Below, one piece after another: positions 18,765-26,223 of a stretch of DNA of 64,000 nucleotides. The DNA is from Gemmatimonadaceae bacterium (GTDB lineage: Bacteria > Gemmatimonadota > Gemmatimonadetes > Gemmatimonadales > Gemmatimonadaceae). The position numbers and the translations under genes were made by a program. A model generated the notes under the pieces. That model worked only from the letters and a program-made list of their open reading frames with translations. It was not told the DNA's origin and ran no database searches. Where the stretch lies: contig JADZAN010000001.1 in assembly GCA_020852815.1 (NCBI GenBank), positions 171,077 through 235,076 on the forward strand, written 5' to 3'. Positions within the stretch are counted from its first letter, which is position 1. Each line of letters begins with the position of its first letter.

Positions 18765-20933
18765 TCAGCGGTGCTGCGGCGTTGCCCTGCGCAGGGCGTC
18801 GAGCGTTCGCCGGAACGCTGCTTCGCCATCCGACAGCTGCACCGCGCGCTCGGACTCGGCGATGGCCTCCGCCAGGCGCTGTTGGCGCGCCAGCGACTGC
18901 GCCAGCGCGTCGTGCAGCCCGGGCACGTCAGGCACTCGCGCGATGGCGTCGCGCAACGCCGCCTCGCCGTCACGCTCGCGCCCCTGCAGGCTCAGGACCC
19001 CCGCCAGGTTGAGGACGGCATCGAGCTGACGCGGCCACTGGCGCGCCGCCGCGCCGAACTCCGCAAGCGCCGAGCTCGTATCGCCGCGCGCCAGGAAGAA
19101 GACGCCTAACGCCACGCGATGGTCGGCACGGTCAGCGTTGTAGCGCTGGCTGGCGACAAACTCGGCGGCCGCCCGCTCGAACGCGCGGCGCGCGGGCGCG
19201 TCGGCGATCCGCCCCGCCAGCCGCGCGAGGTGCCACGCTGCGCGCTGGCGCACCGCGCGCACCGAGTCGGACAGCGCCGGCGTCAGCAGCTGCAACCTGA
19301 GGCCGTCGGGCGCGCCACCGATCGCCTCCACCGCCCACCGCCGCACGAGCGGCTCCCGGTCGCGGAGCGCCCGAGCCGCTGCGACAAGCACCGCCGAGTC
19401 GCCCGTGTTGGCCAAGCGGGCAAACGCGGACGCGCGCGCCACCGCACTCTCCCCCTGGTCGTTCGCCACCGCCAGCAATCGCGCCACGCCATCCACCACG
19501 CCGCGCTCCGCCGCCGCGAACGACTCGGCAAACGGTTGATTGCCGGTCGCACCACGACCACGCCAGTTGGCGACGGCGCTCGCGGCCCACGTCGCGGGCT
19601 TGTCGGCATGGCACGTCGCGCAGGCGTTCGGCACCCCCAGGGCCACCGTGCGATCGGGACGCGGGATGCGAATGGAGTGGTCGTGCCGCCCATCGATCTC
19701 GAGGTACGTGGTCACCGGCATGTGGCACGCGGCGCAGTCACTCCCCTCACCGCTGCGCGCGTGGCCATGGTGCGCCGTCGTGTCGTATCGCGCCGCGGCG
19801 TGGCACTGGAGGCACACCTGCCGCCCAGGTGCGCGCAGCTTCTGCGAGTGCGGCTCGTGACAATCGGCACAGGTGACGCCGGCCGCGAACATGCGGCTCT
19901 GCAGGAACGATCCGTGATCGTACACTTCGTCGCGCTGCTGCCCGTCGGCGAAGTACAACCCCGGGACGAGGACTTCCGGGTCGTAGTAGTCGAGCAGCGC
20001 CTTCCCCGCCACCCACCCATCCGCCATGTGCACGCGCCGAGCATGGCACGGAGCGCACGTCTCGATCTCGACGCTCGTGCGGCGCGCCACGCTGCGAACT
20101 GGTAGTCCGTTTCGCGGATCGACGCGCCATTGCACCCCCGCGCGCTCCCGCAACCGCACCGCGAGCCCCTTGTCGCGACGCAGCGTCGCGCGCAGCCATG
20201 CCGGCCATTTCCCCCATGCCACGTGCGCCGCGCCCGGACCGTGACACGACTCGCACCCTACCCCAGGCTCGACAAAGGCAGTGGCGAAGGTGTCGCGGTC
20301 CGCTGCATAACGCTTGCGCACCGCCGTCGCGTGGCAGTCGGCGCACATGTAGTTCCAGTTGAGTCCGCGCCCGCTCCAATGCCCGTCGTCCTCCGCGCCC
20401 AAAGGCGCCACGTGATCGAGCGTGAACCACCGGGCCCCTCCCTGCGCCGCCGGCCGAGTGTCCCACGCCAGCGGCAGCGGCTGCAATCGCCCGCCCGGAA
20501 AGGGGACGAGGTACTGCTGCAGCGGATGGACGCCGAACGTGTACACCACCTCGTAGTCGTGCAGCGCGCCATCCGGGCCAATGGTGTTCACGAAGAACCG
20601 CTCGCCGCGCCGGAAGAAGCGCGACGTCGTGCCATCCTCGGTGAACGCCTGGTCGCGGAAGTCGCCGAGCACGGTCGACTCGTTGGCGGGCTGCATGGCG
20701 GCCGCGTGCTGCGAGCCACGCCAGCCATCGTACGCCTCACGATGGCATCCCATGCAGCTGGCGGACCCCACGAACCCCTCACCCGATAGCGGCGACGGTC
20801 GCGCCGCGACGTTGGACGCTTGAGGCGGGCGCTCATCACTACATCCAGAGAGCGCCAGCGCGAGGGCGACGGCGAATGCAAGCGTCGCACGCTGGCCACG
20901 CGCGGGCCACAGCAGGATGTGATGACGGCGAAT
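18765..20933 (-). CDS. Octaheme c-type cytochrome lipoprotein with HEAT/TPR-like repeats
   Basis: Eight CxxCH haem sites are visible: CMGCH, CADCH, CESCH, CAPCH, CADCH, CLQCH, CAACH and CATCH. The spacing resembles cytochrome c554/NrfA-like electron carriers. A HEAT-like helical stretch and C-terminal TPR-like repeats follow. The first ATG/GTG in frame is GTG at 20771, six codons before the first haem. The frame remains open upstream, however, and encodes a hydrophobic stretch (LAFAVALAL) ending in a lipobox, LSGC (Cys at 20841-20843). No ATG, GTG or TTG precedes it. The candidates are ATT at 20933, preceded by GGGGAAG at 8 bases, or CTG at 20915. I used the ATT. Predicted location is membrane-anchored and exported; partners are unknown. 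Confidence 0.85.
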   Translation of the reverse strand: MRRHHILLWPARGQRATLAFAVALALALSGCSDERPPQASNVAARPSPLSGEGFVGSASCMGCHREAYDGWRGSQHAAAMQPANESTVLGDFRDQAFTEDGTTSRFFRRGERFFVNTIGPDGALHDYEVVYTFGVHPLQQYLVPFPGGRLQPLPLAWDTRPAAQGGARWFTLDHVAPLGAEDDGHWSGRGLNWNYMCADCHATAVRKRYAADRDTFATAFVEPGVGCESCHGPGAAHVAWGKWPAWLRATLRRDKGLAVRLRERAGVQWRVDPRNGLPVRSVARRTSVEIETCAPCHARRVHMADGWVAGKALLDYYDPEVLVPGLYFADGQQRDEVYDHGSFLQSRMFAAGVTCADCHEPHSQKLRAPGRQVCLQCHAAARYDTTAHHGHARSGEGSDCAACHMPVTTYLEIDGRHDHSIRIPRPDRTVALGVPNACATCHADKPATWAASAVANWRGRGATGNQPFAESFAAAERGVVDGVARLLAVANDQGESAVARASAFARLANTGDSAVLVAAARALRDREPLVRRWAVEAIGGAPDGLRLQLLTPALSDSVRAVRQRAAWHLARLAGRIADAPARRAFERAAAEFVASQRYNADRADHRVALGVFFLARGDTSSALAEFGAAARQWPRQLDAVLNLAGVLSLQGRERDGEAALRDAIARVPDVPGLHDALAQSLARQQRLAEAIAESERAVQLSDGEAAFRRTLDALRRATPQHR

Positions 20934-20960
20934 GGCGAGCTTCCCCGAGTGAGTGAGGCG

Positions 20961-20990
20961 ATTCTACCCCGGAACCCCTCGCCGTGTCAC
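20961..20990 (-). promoter_or_regulatory. Candidate promoter of the cytochrome gene
   Basis: On the minus strand GTGACA (20985-20990) and TAGAAT (20961-20966) are 18 bp apart. The start would fall just upstream of GGGGAAG and the proposed ATT start codon. This supports translation beginning before the lipoprotein signal rather than at the GTG at 20771. Confidence 0.4.
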
Positions 20991-21030
20991 GCCTTCGAGC
21001 GTTCCATCTGAGTCTGACGCGATGACCAGG

Positions 21031-22206
21031 CTACTCGAGCGCCTTCGCCAACGCTTCAATGAGTCGCTCGACCGGCTCCAGCCCGATGTGCAGGCGGAGC
21101 AGCGTCCCGCCCGTCCAGGACCGGACGCTTCGCTCCATGTGCGAGCCGCCATTGGGGAGCACCCCCGGCATCACCAGCGACTCGTATCCCCCCCACGAGT
21201 AGCCAAGCCCGAACATCCCCGAATCAGAGAGCGCGTCGGCTACGCGCGCCGCCATCTCGGGATCGGCCGGCGTGCCATCGGCGGACAGCAACTCGAACGA
21301 GAGGAGCCCGTTGCTCCCCGAGAAGTCACGCAACCAGAGCTCGTGCCCAGGCGAACCCGGAAGCGCTGGGTGCAGCACGCGCCCCGCGCGCGGATGCGTG
21401 GTGAGGAACTGCGCCACCGCGAGCGCCGATGCCGCATGACGCTCCAGCCGCACGTCGACCGATCGCGCCCCGCGGAGCGCCAGCGCGGCATCGTCTCCTT
21501 GCGCGCACGAGCCAATGTCCCAGGCGCAAGAGCGCACCAGCTTCCACGCCCGCTCGTTCCCGACCACCGCACCCAGGACGAAGTCCGCGTGCCCTCCCCA
21601 GTACTTGGTGAGCGGAATGACGGACACGTCCACGCCCAGGGCCAGCGGGGTGAAGAGCCCCGGCGAGCCCCAGGCATTGTCGATGATCGTGTAGACGTTC
21701 TCGCCGCGCGTGAGCTCGGCGCGCCGCGCCTCGGCGACGATGGCCGGGACGTCCTGCACGTCGAACGTGAAGCTCCCTGGACTCTCCATGAAGATCGCAC
21801 GCGTGTTGGGGCGGATCTTCGAGGCTATGCCGCTCCCGACCGTCGGGTCGTAGTACTCGCTCTCCACGCCGAACCGGCGCAGCATCCCGTCGCAGAGACC
21901 GCGCGTGGGACCGTAGACCGTGTCGACCATCAGAAGATGGTCGCCGGCGCGCAGCACCGAGAGGAGCGCGAGCGCGACCGCGCCCAGCCCCGAGGGCGCG
22001 AATACCGCACCGGCCCCGCCTTCACGTTGGGCGATCAGGTCTGCGAGCGCACGCGTCGTCGGGGTTCCGAAGGTTGCGTAGATCGTCCCGTCTGCGCCGC
22101 TGAAGAGCGCCGATTGCGACTGGAGGAGGTGCGCCGTGCTGTCGAACAGGACCGTGGAGGTCCGGTGAACCGGGGGATTGGGAGTCTGGAACCGCCCGTT
22201 GTTCAT
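21031..22206 (-). CDS. metC: Cystathionine beta-lyase
   Basis: This is a PLP-dependent Cys/Met-metabolism enzyme that most likely splits cystathionine to homocysteine, pyruvate and ammonia. The 391-residue protein has the PLP-binding lysine in VIPLTKYWGGHAD. IDNAWGSPG is the cofactor-ring region, and VMPGVLP occurs near the C-terminus. The combination resembles the MetC branch (HRTSTVLFDS start) more than MetB. It starts at ATG 22206, right after the tmRNA terminator. The cytochrome gene follows in the same direction. Substrate choice within the family is inferred. Confidence 0.88.
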   Translation of the reverse strand: MNNGRFQTPNPPVHRTSTVLFDSTAHLLQSQSALFSGADGTIYATFGTPTTRALADLIAQREGGAGAVFAPSGLGAVALALLSVLRAGDHLLMVDTVYGPTRGLCDGMLRRFGVESEYYDPTVGSGIASKIRPNTRAIFMESPGSFTFDVQDVPAIVAEARRAELTRGENVYTIIDNAWGSPGLFTPLALGVDVSVIPLTKYWGGHADFVLGAVVGNERAWKLVRSCAWDIGSCAQGDDAALALRGARSVDVRLERHAASALAVAQFLTTHPRAGRVLHPALPGSPGHELWLRDFSGSNGLLSFELLSADGTPADPEMAARVADALSDSGMFGLGYSWGGYESLVMPGVLPNGGSHMERSVRSWTGGTLLRLHIGLEPVERLIEALAKALE

Positions 22207-22240
22207 GGCGCGCCGAGCCTGAAGGTGGAGGAGTGGCCGG

Positions 22241-22268
22241 AAGCTATGTGGAAAATGGAAAACCCCAA
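22241..22268 (-). promoter_or_regulatory. Candidate metC promoter overlapping the tmRNA terminator
   Basis: TTGGGG (22263-22268) and TAGCTT (22241-22246) are 16 bp apart on the minus strand. The -35 lies inside the tmRNA terminator stem. The -10 is convincing in form; the -35 matches only its first three bases. Confidence 0.3.
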
Positions 22269-22290
22269 TCGCGAACGATTGGGGTTTTCC
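22257..22290 (-). terminator. Terminator of the tmRNA gene
   Basis: A perfect 15-bp inverted repeat (22257-22271 with 22276-22290) has a UUCG loop on the transcribed strand. It begins 4 bases after the tmRNA 3' end, and AUUUU follows it. It is a strong intrinsic-type hairpin. Confidence 0.85.
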
Positions 22291-22293
22291 GAG

Positions 22294-22653
22294 TGGAGGC
22301 GCGGGGAGTCGAACCCCGGTCCGAGATAAGATCTACCACAGCGTCTACGTGCGTAGCTCACCGATTGGGGTCTGCAGCCACTGGCCGGTGAGCGGCCCAT
22401 TGCTGCACAAGCCTCCTATGGATTTCGCCCGGCGCCAAGAGGCGCGACGCCGGACTATCCCGATATTGCGATACTCCGGACGCCGCCTCGGGCAGGCTTC
22501 ATCAGGAGCAACGCCAGCAGCAACTCCTAGGAGTTACGCGGCGAGGGCCAGTTCAGTGTTGGCAGTTGTGATTTTGCCGAGTGTTTAGCCAGCGCTCAGC
22601 AGCTGGGCACGCAGCCACAGCGTCACCGACCCCGTCGAATCCAGGTCGCCCCC
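22294..22653 (-). ncRNA. ssrA: Transfer-messenger RNA
   Basis: tmRNA rescues stalled ribosomes by tagging proteins for degradation. The 5' end GGGGGCG pairs over 7 bp (one G-U) with CGCCTCC near the 3' end. The GGTTCGACTCC T-arm is at 22304-22320, and GATTCGACGGGG follows the 5' stem, as in other one-piece tmRNAs. The discriminator is A and CCA is not encoded. The tag reading frame lies at 22534-22578. The transcript ends at the hairpin 4 bases on, and a promoter lies just upstream. Length is about 360 bases, normal for the class. Confidence 0.95.
22534..22578 (-). other. tmRNA proteolysis tag reading frame
   Basis: Read from a GGC resume codon, the frame gives GKITTANTELALAA and then TAA. 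The ALAA end is the standard ClpXP-type degron. TAAACACTC directly precedes the resume codon. A glycine resume codon is also known in Bacillus-type tags. Confidence 0.85.
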
Positions 22654-22669
22654 GTGGACTACGAGCCGA

Positions 22670-22698
22670 AACCTATCGCGGTTGTGGGCCAGCGTCAA
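22670..22698 (-). promoter_or_regulatory. Candidate tmRNA promoter
   Basis: On the minus strand TTGACG (22693-22698), 17 bp, TAGGTT (22670-22675) would start a precursor with a short 5' leader for RNase P to remove. A 10-bp palindrome TTCACGTGAA at 22713-22722 lies 14 bp upstream of the -35 and could be an operator; its partner is unknown. Confidence 0.55.
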
Positions 22699-23059
22699 CG
22701 AGCTTTCAACATTTCACGTGAAGTGAGAATCGCAAGGTGGTGTGTTGCAGAGCATTACGGCACGTGATCCGCGAGAGTCTTCGGGGAGGGATGACGTCGA
22801 ACGCCAAGGTACGAGACACGCGCAGGGCAATGAAGCTCGGCACCGGCGCCAACGCGGGCGCGCCCCCTTCGCCGACGAAGCGCAGGAGACCTCGCCAGCG
22901 GCTTCGAACTTCGCAATCCTGCCGCTCGATTGAAGACCAGAAGAGACTTAGGAGATTCCGGCCAAATCGCCAGTTCTCCACGCATCGAGCATCAAACCGG
23001 CCTCATGCCTAATCGAGCAAAGCATCTCGATGTCCGTCACGTGGAAAACCATGCCCGGC
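22699..23059. other. Gene-free stretch between tmRNA and larB
   Basis: Apart from the palindrome TTCACGTGAA near its left end, I see nothing recognisable here. Short open frames exist on both strands, but none has family resemblance, a ribosome-binding site or convincing codon use. It looks less GC-rich than its surroundings. Confidence 0.6.
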
Positions 23060-23809
23060 TCAACCGTGCGCTATTCTGCTCGCCGCGACCGCTGCGCCAA
23101 ACCCGTTGTCGATGTTCACAACGGTTACGCCGGCCGCGCAGGAATTGAGCGCCGTCAGCAGCGGCGCCACGCCGGAGAACGCCGCCCCGTACCCGACGCT
23201 CGTCGGGATCGCAATCACCGGTGCCTTCACCAAGCCACCGACCACCGACGGAAGCGCCCCGTCCATTCCCGCCACGACGATCACCACGCGGGCCTCCCGC
23301 AGCTCCTCGCCGCGCGCGAGCAAACGGTGGATCCCGGCCACTCCCACGTCCGTGAGCCGAGCGACGGTGTTGCCCAGGGCCAGCGCCGTCTCCGCAGCCT
23401 CGTCGGCAACCGGTAGGTCGCTCGTTCCCGCCGTCACGATGAGGATGGTGCCGCTCCCGAGCGGAGGCGGGACCTGCCCAGCGAGGCGAACGGTGCGCGC
23501 CGTGTCATGCACGATGGCGTCGGGAAAACGTGCCCGCAGCGCGCCGCGTGCGCCTTCATCGGCCCTCGTCACAAGGAAGCCGTCTCCCATGGCCGCCAGT
23601 CGCTCGGCGATGGTGACGATCTGATCGGGCGTCTTCCCGCTCCCGAACACGACCTCCGGATACCCCTGTCGGAGCGACCGGTGATGGTCGATCGTGGCGA
23701 AGGGGAGCGTCTCGTACGGCGCCAGCGCCATCCGCTCCAGCGCGGCCTCCGGCGCCAACTCTCCCGCCGCGACCCGCCCGAGCAGGTCGAGAATGCGATG
23801 AGCACTCAC
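23060..23809 (-). CDS. larB: LarB-type nickel-pincer cofactor biosynthesis protein
   Basis: LarB carboxylates and hydrolyses nicotinate adenine dinucleotide in the first step of the Ni-pincer cofactor of lactate racemase and relatives. The 249-residue product has the PurE-like core with VTAGTSDLPVADEAAETA, VVAGMDGALPSVVGGLV, PTSVGYGAAFSGV and a closing VVNIDNGFGAA, all family hallmarks. The GTG at 23809 gives normal length. larC, larE or a racemase is not in this window, so its partners must be elsewhere or absent. It follows dusB on the same strand. Confidence 0.9.
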   Translation of the reverse strand: MSAHRILDLLGRVAAGELAPEAALERMALAPYETLPFATIDHHRSLRQGYPEVVFGSGKTPDQIVTIAERLAAMGDGFLVTRADEGARGALRARFPDAIVHDTARTVRLAGQVPPPLGSGTILIVTAGTSDLPVADEAAETALALGNTVARLTDVGVAGIHRLLARGEELREARVVIVVAGMDGALPSVVGGLVKAPVIAIPTSVGYGAAFSGVAPLLTALNSCAAGVTVVNIDNGFGAAVAASRIAHG

Positions 23810-23840
23810 GTCTGACTGATCCGATGTAGGTAGTGCGCCT

Positions 23841-23862
23841 CCCCACCCCCCCACCCCCCCCG
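23841..23862 (-). promoter_or_regulatory. G-rich tract in the larB leader
   Basis: On the transcribed (minus) strand, runs of about eight, seven and four G separated by single U residues lie between the dusB stop and the larB start. Such a tract could fold as an RNA G-quadruplex and is also prone to length change. Confidence 0.4.
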
Positions 23863-23876
23863 CCGCCGGTACCGCC

Positions 23877-24944
23877 CTATGCGGCTTCGCGCGATCCGCC
23901 GCTGACGCCGTCCGTCTCATCGCCTGGTGGTCCGGACGCCTCATCGCCACCGACGCAGTCGGGCAGCGAGCAATCGCGTTCGCGCAGGTAGTCGCCGAAA
24001 ATCCCTTCGACCTCGTCGAAGGAGTTCACCTGGTGGAGGCGCTTGCGCAGCTCCGCAGAGTTGGGCAGCCCCTTCACGTACCAGCCAAGGTGCTTGCGGA
24101 ACTCGAGCGCTGCCCCTTGAGGATCTGCTTCATATGCCTGCACCATCTTCGCGTGCTGCAACGCGATAGCGAATCGCTCCTCGACCGCTGGCGCAGCCGG
24201 CATCTCGCGCCCATCGAGGAGCGCGCGAGCCTGACCAAAGATCCACGGCTGCCCAAACGACCCGCGCGCGATCATCACGCCGTCGCACCCGGTCTCCTGC
24301 TGCATGCGCAGTGCATCGTGCGCGGTCTTGATGTCGCCGTTGCCGATGACCGGGATCTCGACCGCCTCCTTGACGCGCGCGATCTCGTCCCAGTTCGCCG
24401 CCCCCGTGTACATCTGGGTGCGGGTCCGGGGGTGTAGCGCGACGACGGTCGCCCCAGCCCCCTGGCAGGCGAGGGCGATTCTGACAGGGTCGCGCATCTC
24501 CTCACTCCACCCCGAGCGAATCTTCACCGTGACTGGGAGGTGTGTCCCCGCAATCACCGCGCGGATGACCCTCTGGACGAGGTCGAGATCCTTGAGGCAG
24601 CCGGAGCCGCCGTTGCGCCGCACGACCTTCTTGACCGGGCAGCCGAAGTTGATGTCGATGTACTCGGGCTGGAAGACGTCGGTAACGAGCGCCGCCGCCT
24701 CTCGCATGGCCTCGGGATCGGCGCCAAAGATCTGCACTCCTATGGTGCGCTCGTCCGCGCCGAAGCGAAGCTTCGAGATCGTCGCCCGGTTCTCGCGCCG
24801 GATTCCCTCAGCGGAAAGGAACTCGGTCACGACCACGTCGGCCCCGTGCCGCCGGCACAGGCGGCGGAACGGCGACTCCGAAACCCCCGCCATGGGGGCG
24901 AGGAAGAGCGGGACGTCGTGGGAGACGGGAAACGGGAAGCGCAT
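23877..24944 (-). CDS. dusB: tRNA-dihydrouridine synthase
   Basis: This FMN enzyme reduces specific uridines in tRNA. The 355-residue protein has LAPMAGVSESPFR at the N-terminus and the DINFGCPVKKV motif, where the catalytic cysteine is expected after NGGSGCL. VTVKIRSGW, VALHPRTRTQMYTG and VIGNGDI follow, and VMIARGSFGQPW lies later. The C-terminal 35 residues are an acidic Gly/Pro-rich tail. Whether it is DusB or another Dus clade is uncertain. The ATG at 24944 lies 7 bases from the proposed -10, giving a leaderless mRNA. Codons 2-8 read through a CCCGTTTCCCGTC element like the intergenic repeat. Confidence 0.92.
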   Translation of the reverse strand: MRFPFPVSHDVPLFLAPMAGVSESPFRRLCRRHGADVVVTEFLSAEGIRRENRATISKLRFGADERTIGVQIFGADPEAMREAAALVTDVFQPEYIDINFGCPVKKVVRRNGGSGCLKDLDLVQRVIRAVIAGTHLPVTVKIRSGWSEEMRDPVRIALACQGAGATVVALHPRTRTQMYTGAANWDEIARVKEAVEIPVIGNGDIKTAHDALRMQQETGCDGVMIARGSFGQPWIFGQARALLDGREMPAAPAVEERFAIALQHAKMVQAYEADPQGAALEFRKHLGWYVKGLPNSAELRKRLHQVNSFDEVEGIFGDYLRERDCSLPDCVGGDEASGPPGDETDGVSGGSREAA

Positions 24945-24951
24945 GGGGGTG

Positions 24952-24980
24952 AAGCTAACGGCGCCCGAAAGGTGATTCAA
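24952..24980 (-). promoter_or_regulatory. Candidate dusB promoter (leaderless)
   Basis: TTGAAT (24975-24980), 17 bp, TAGCTT (24952-24957), then 7 bases to the ATG. It is back to back with the ptsN-like promoter; the two -35 elements are 9 bp apart. Confidence 0.55.
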
Positions 24981-24989
24981 CGTGAAGCT

Positions 24990-25018
24990 TTGACACGACT
25001 TGCGGCGCCCGATAACTT
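24990..25018 (+). promoter_or_regulatory. Candidate promoter of the EIIA gene
   Basis: A perfect TTGACA (24990-24995), 17 bp and TAACTT (25013-25018). The predicted leader before the ATG at 25127 is about 100 bases, with GAGGG 4 bases before the ATG. Confidence 0.6.
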
Positions 25019-25126
25019 GCGCGGTCTTCCGCCGCTCGCAGGTGCGCGACGAGTCGCGCCGCTCGGGCGACGTGTCCCGCCCACGAGGCGGTGGCACTTC
25101 TGGCACGTGGACGATCTGAGGGTTCG

Positions 25127-25579
25127 ATGGAGCTGCGCGAGTTCTTCTCCGAAGATGCGATCAAGCTGGATCTCGAAGGGACCACCAAGGACGAGATCCT
25201 CAAGGAGCTGATCGCGCTCCTCCGCCTCGACGAGAAGTCCGACGCCATGCTTTTCAAGATGCTGAAGCGTCGCGAGAACCTGGGATCGACGGGGATAGGT
25301 CGCAGCATTGCCATCCCGCACTGCCGGTCGCTGGTCGTGAACAAACTCCGCGTCGCCTTCGGACGGAAGTCGAGCGGCCTGGACTTCAAGGCGATCGACG
25401 AGAAGCCGGTGAAGTTCTTCTTTCTCATCGTCGCCCCTCCGCTCGAGGTCTCCAACCAGTACCTCCCGGTGCTGGGCAAGATCGCCCAGTTCAGCAAGGA
25501 GTCCGACGTCCCCGACCGACTGCTCGCGATCGCGACGCCGGCCGAGTTCATGGCGCTGCTGGAGGAGAAGGGCGTCTAG
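25127..25579 (+). CDS. PTS EIIA (PtsN/fructose-type) phosphocarrier domain protein
   Basis: This 150-residue protein is a single EIIA domain of the nitrogen-PTS/fructose family. The phosphorylatable histidine is His65 in SIAIPHCRS, and LVVNKLRVAFGR and FFFLIVAPP follow as in the family. No EIIB, EIIC, HPr or EI gene is nearby, so a regulatory rather than transport role is likely. The ATG at 25127 is preceded by GAGGG; GTG at 25091 is a less likely alternative. A hairpin terminator follows. Confidence 0.88.
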   Translation: MELREFFSEDAIKLDLEGTTKDEILKELIALLRLDEKSDAMLFKMLKRRENLGSTGIGRSIAIPHCRSLVVNKLRVAFGRKSSGLDFKAIDEKPVKFFFLIVAPPLEVSNQYLPVLGKIAQFSKESDVPDRLLAIATPAEFMALLEEKGV

Positions 25580-25610
25580 CGCTACGCCGACGCGTTGAGT
25601 GAGACGCACG

Positions 25611-25636
25611 AGGGGCGACCGTTCGGTCGCCCCTTT
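25611..25636 (+). terminator. Terminator after the EIIA gene
   Basis: GGGGCGACC pairs perfectly with GGTCGCCCC around a GTTC loop, followed by TTT. It starts 31 bases past the stop codon. Confidence 0.8.
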
Positions 25637-25710
25637 CTCGTTCCCGCATCTTTCAACGATTCGCCGAGAGTGTCGGGTCCTCGCGAACGAGCGCTTTCGC
25701 GCGCCACAAC

Positions 25711-25782
25711 CTCGCGACGCCAGCGCGTCTCCGCCTCGCGACGCCAGCGCGTCTCCGCCTCACGTCGCCAGCGCGTCTCCTT
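25711..25782. repeat. 24-bp tandem repeat, three copies
   Basis: Two identical 24-bp units (25711-25734, 25735-25758) and a third with four changes (25759-25782). The third unit contains the stop codon and last codons of the small membrane protein on the minus strand, so repeat gain or loss could alter its C-terminus. Confidence 0.9.
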
Positions 25783-26074
25783 CCGTTGCCGCGACCGTCG
25801 GACCGCCGGCCGATGCCTGGCGCGGATCGGCGACCTCGCCCATGAGGGTGCGGCGGATGATGAAGAAGATGAGTCCGACCACGCCTCCCACGCGTCCGCA
25901 GGCCCAGCACACTCCCCATACCAGCGGGAGCGAGATGCGCGAGCCACCCGGCAGGTCCGCCGTGGCCACCAGCTCGCCCGGGAGGAAGGTGATGACGCCC
26001 AGAAACGACGCGGTGAGCGCGCCGACGAGCATGAACTTCGCGCCACGCAGCGCCAGCCGTATGGTCGGATTCAT
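25760..26074 (-). CDS. Small membrane protein, unknown function
   Basis: This 104-residue protein has two hydrophobic segments, about residues 11-36 (FMLVGALTASFLGVITF) and 49-74 (LVWGVCWACGRVGGVVGLIFFI). A short polar C-terminal tail ends in the 24-bp repeat. I recognise no family. The ATG at 26074 gives a sensible positive-inside N-terminus. A possible -10 (TATCGT) lies 5 bases before it, so its mRNA may also be leaderless, but no good -35 is seen. It stands alone between the EIIA terminator and the MATE gene. Confidence 0.7.
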   Translation of the reverse strand: MNPTIRLALRGAKFMLVGALTASFLGVITFLPGELVATADLPGGSRISLPLVWGVCWACGRVGGVVGLIFFIIRRTLMGEVADPRQASAGGPTVAATEGDALAT

Positions 26075-26223
26075 GCCAAACGATACAGCCGATTCCGTCA
26101 CCAGTCGAGTGGTTGCGCGACATTTCGCAAGCGGGGTGAGCCTGAAGAATTGTCCGGCACTCGCGCCGCCTTCCGCTCCGGCGCGCGCTTGGTGTCCACG
26201 CGCGCGACGCCCACCGATCGTCC

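Noticed and set aside
20588..20899. Alternative frame beginning GTG at 20899 as the cytochrome N-terminus
   Set aside because: It is in another frame and encodes a charged, non-hydrophobic peptide; the haem-containing frame itself carries the lipobox.
22706..23012. Short overlapping open frames between tmRNA and larB
   Set aside because: No family resemblance, no ribosome-binding site, and coding-like frames on both strands at once, as expected by chance in GC-rich DNA.
24945..25126. A possible extra small gene between dusB and the EIIA gene
   Set aside because: The space is accounted for by two promoters and the EIIA leader; open frames there are extensions of the neighbours.
25711..25782. 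Possible CRISPR-like array
   Set aside because: The 24-bp units are directly adjacent with no spacers, and no cas genes are present.
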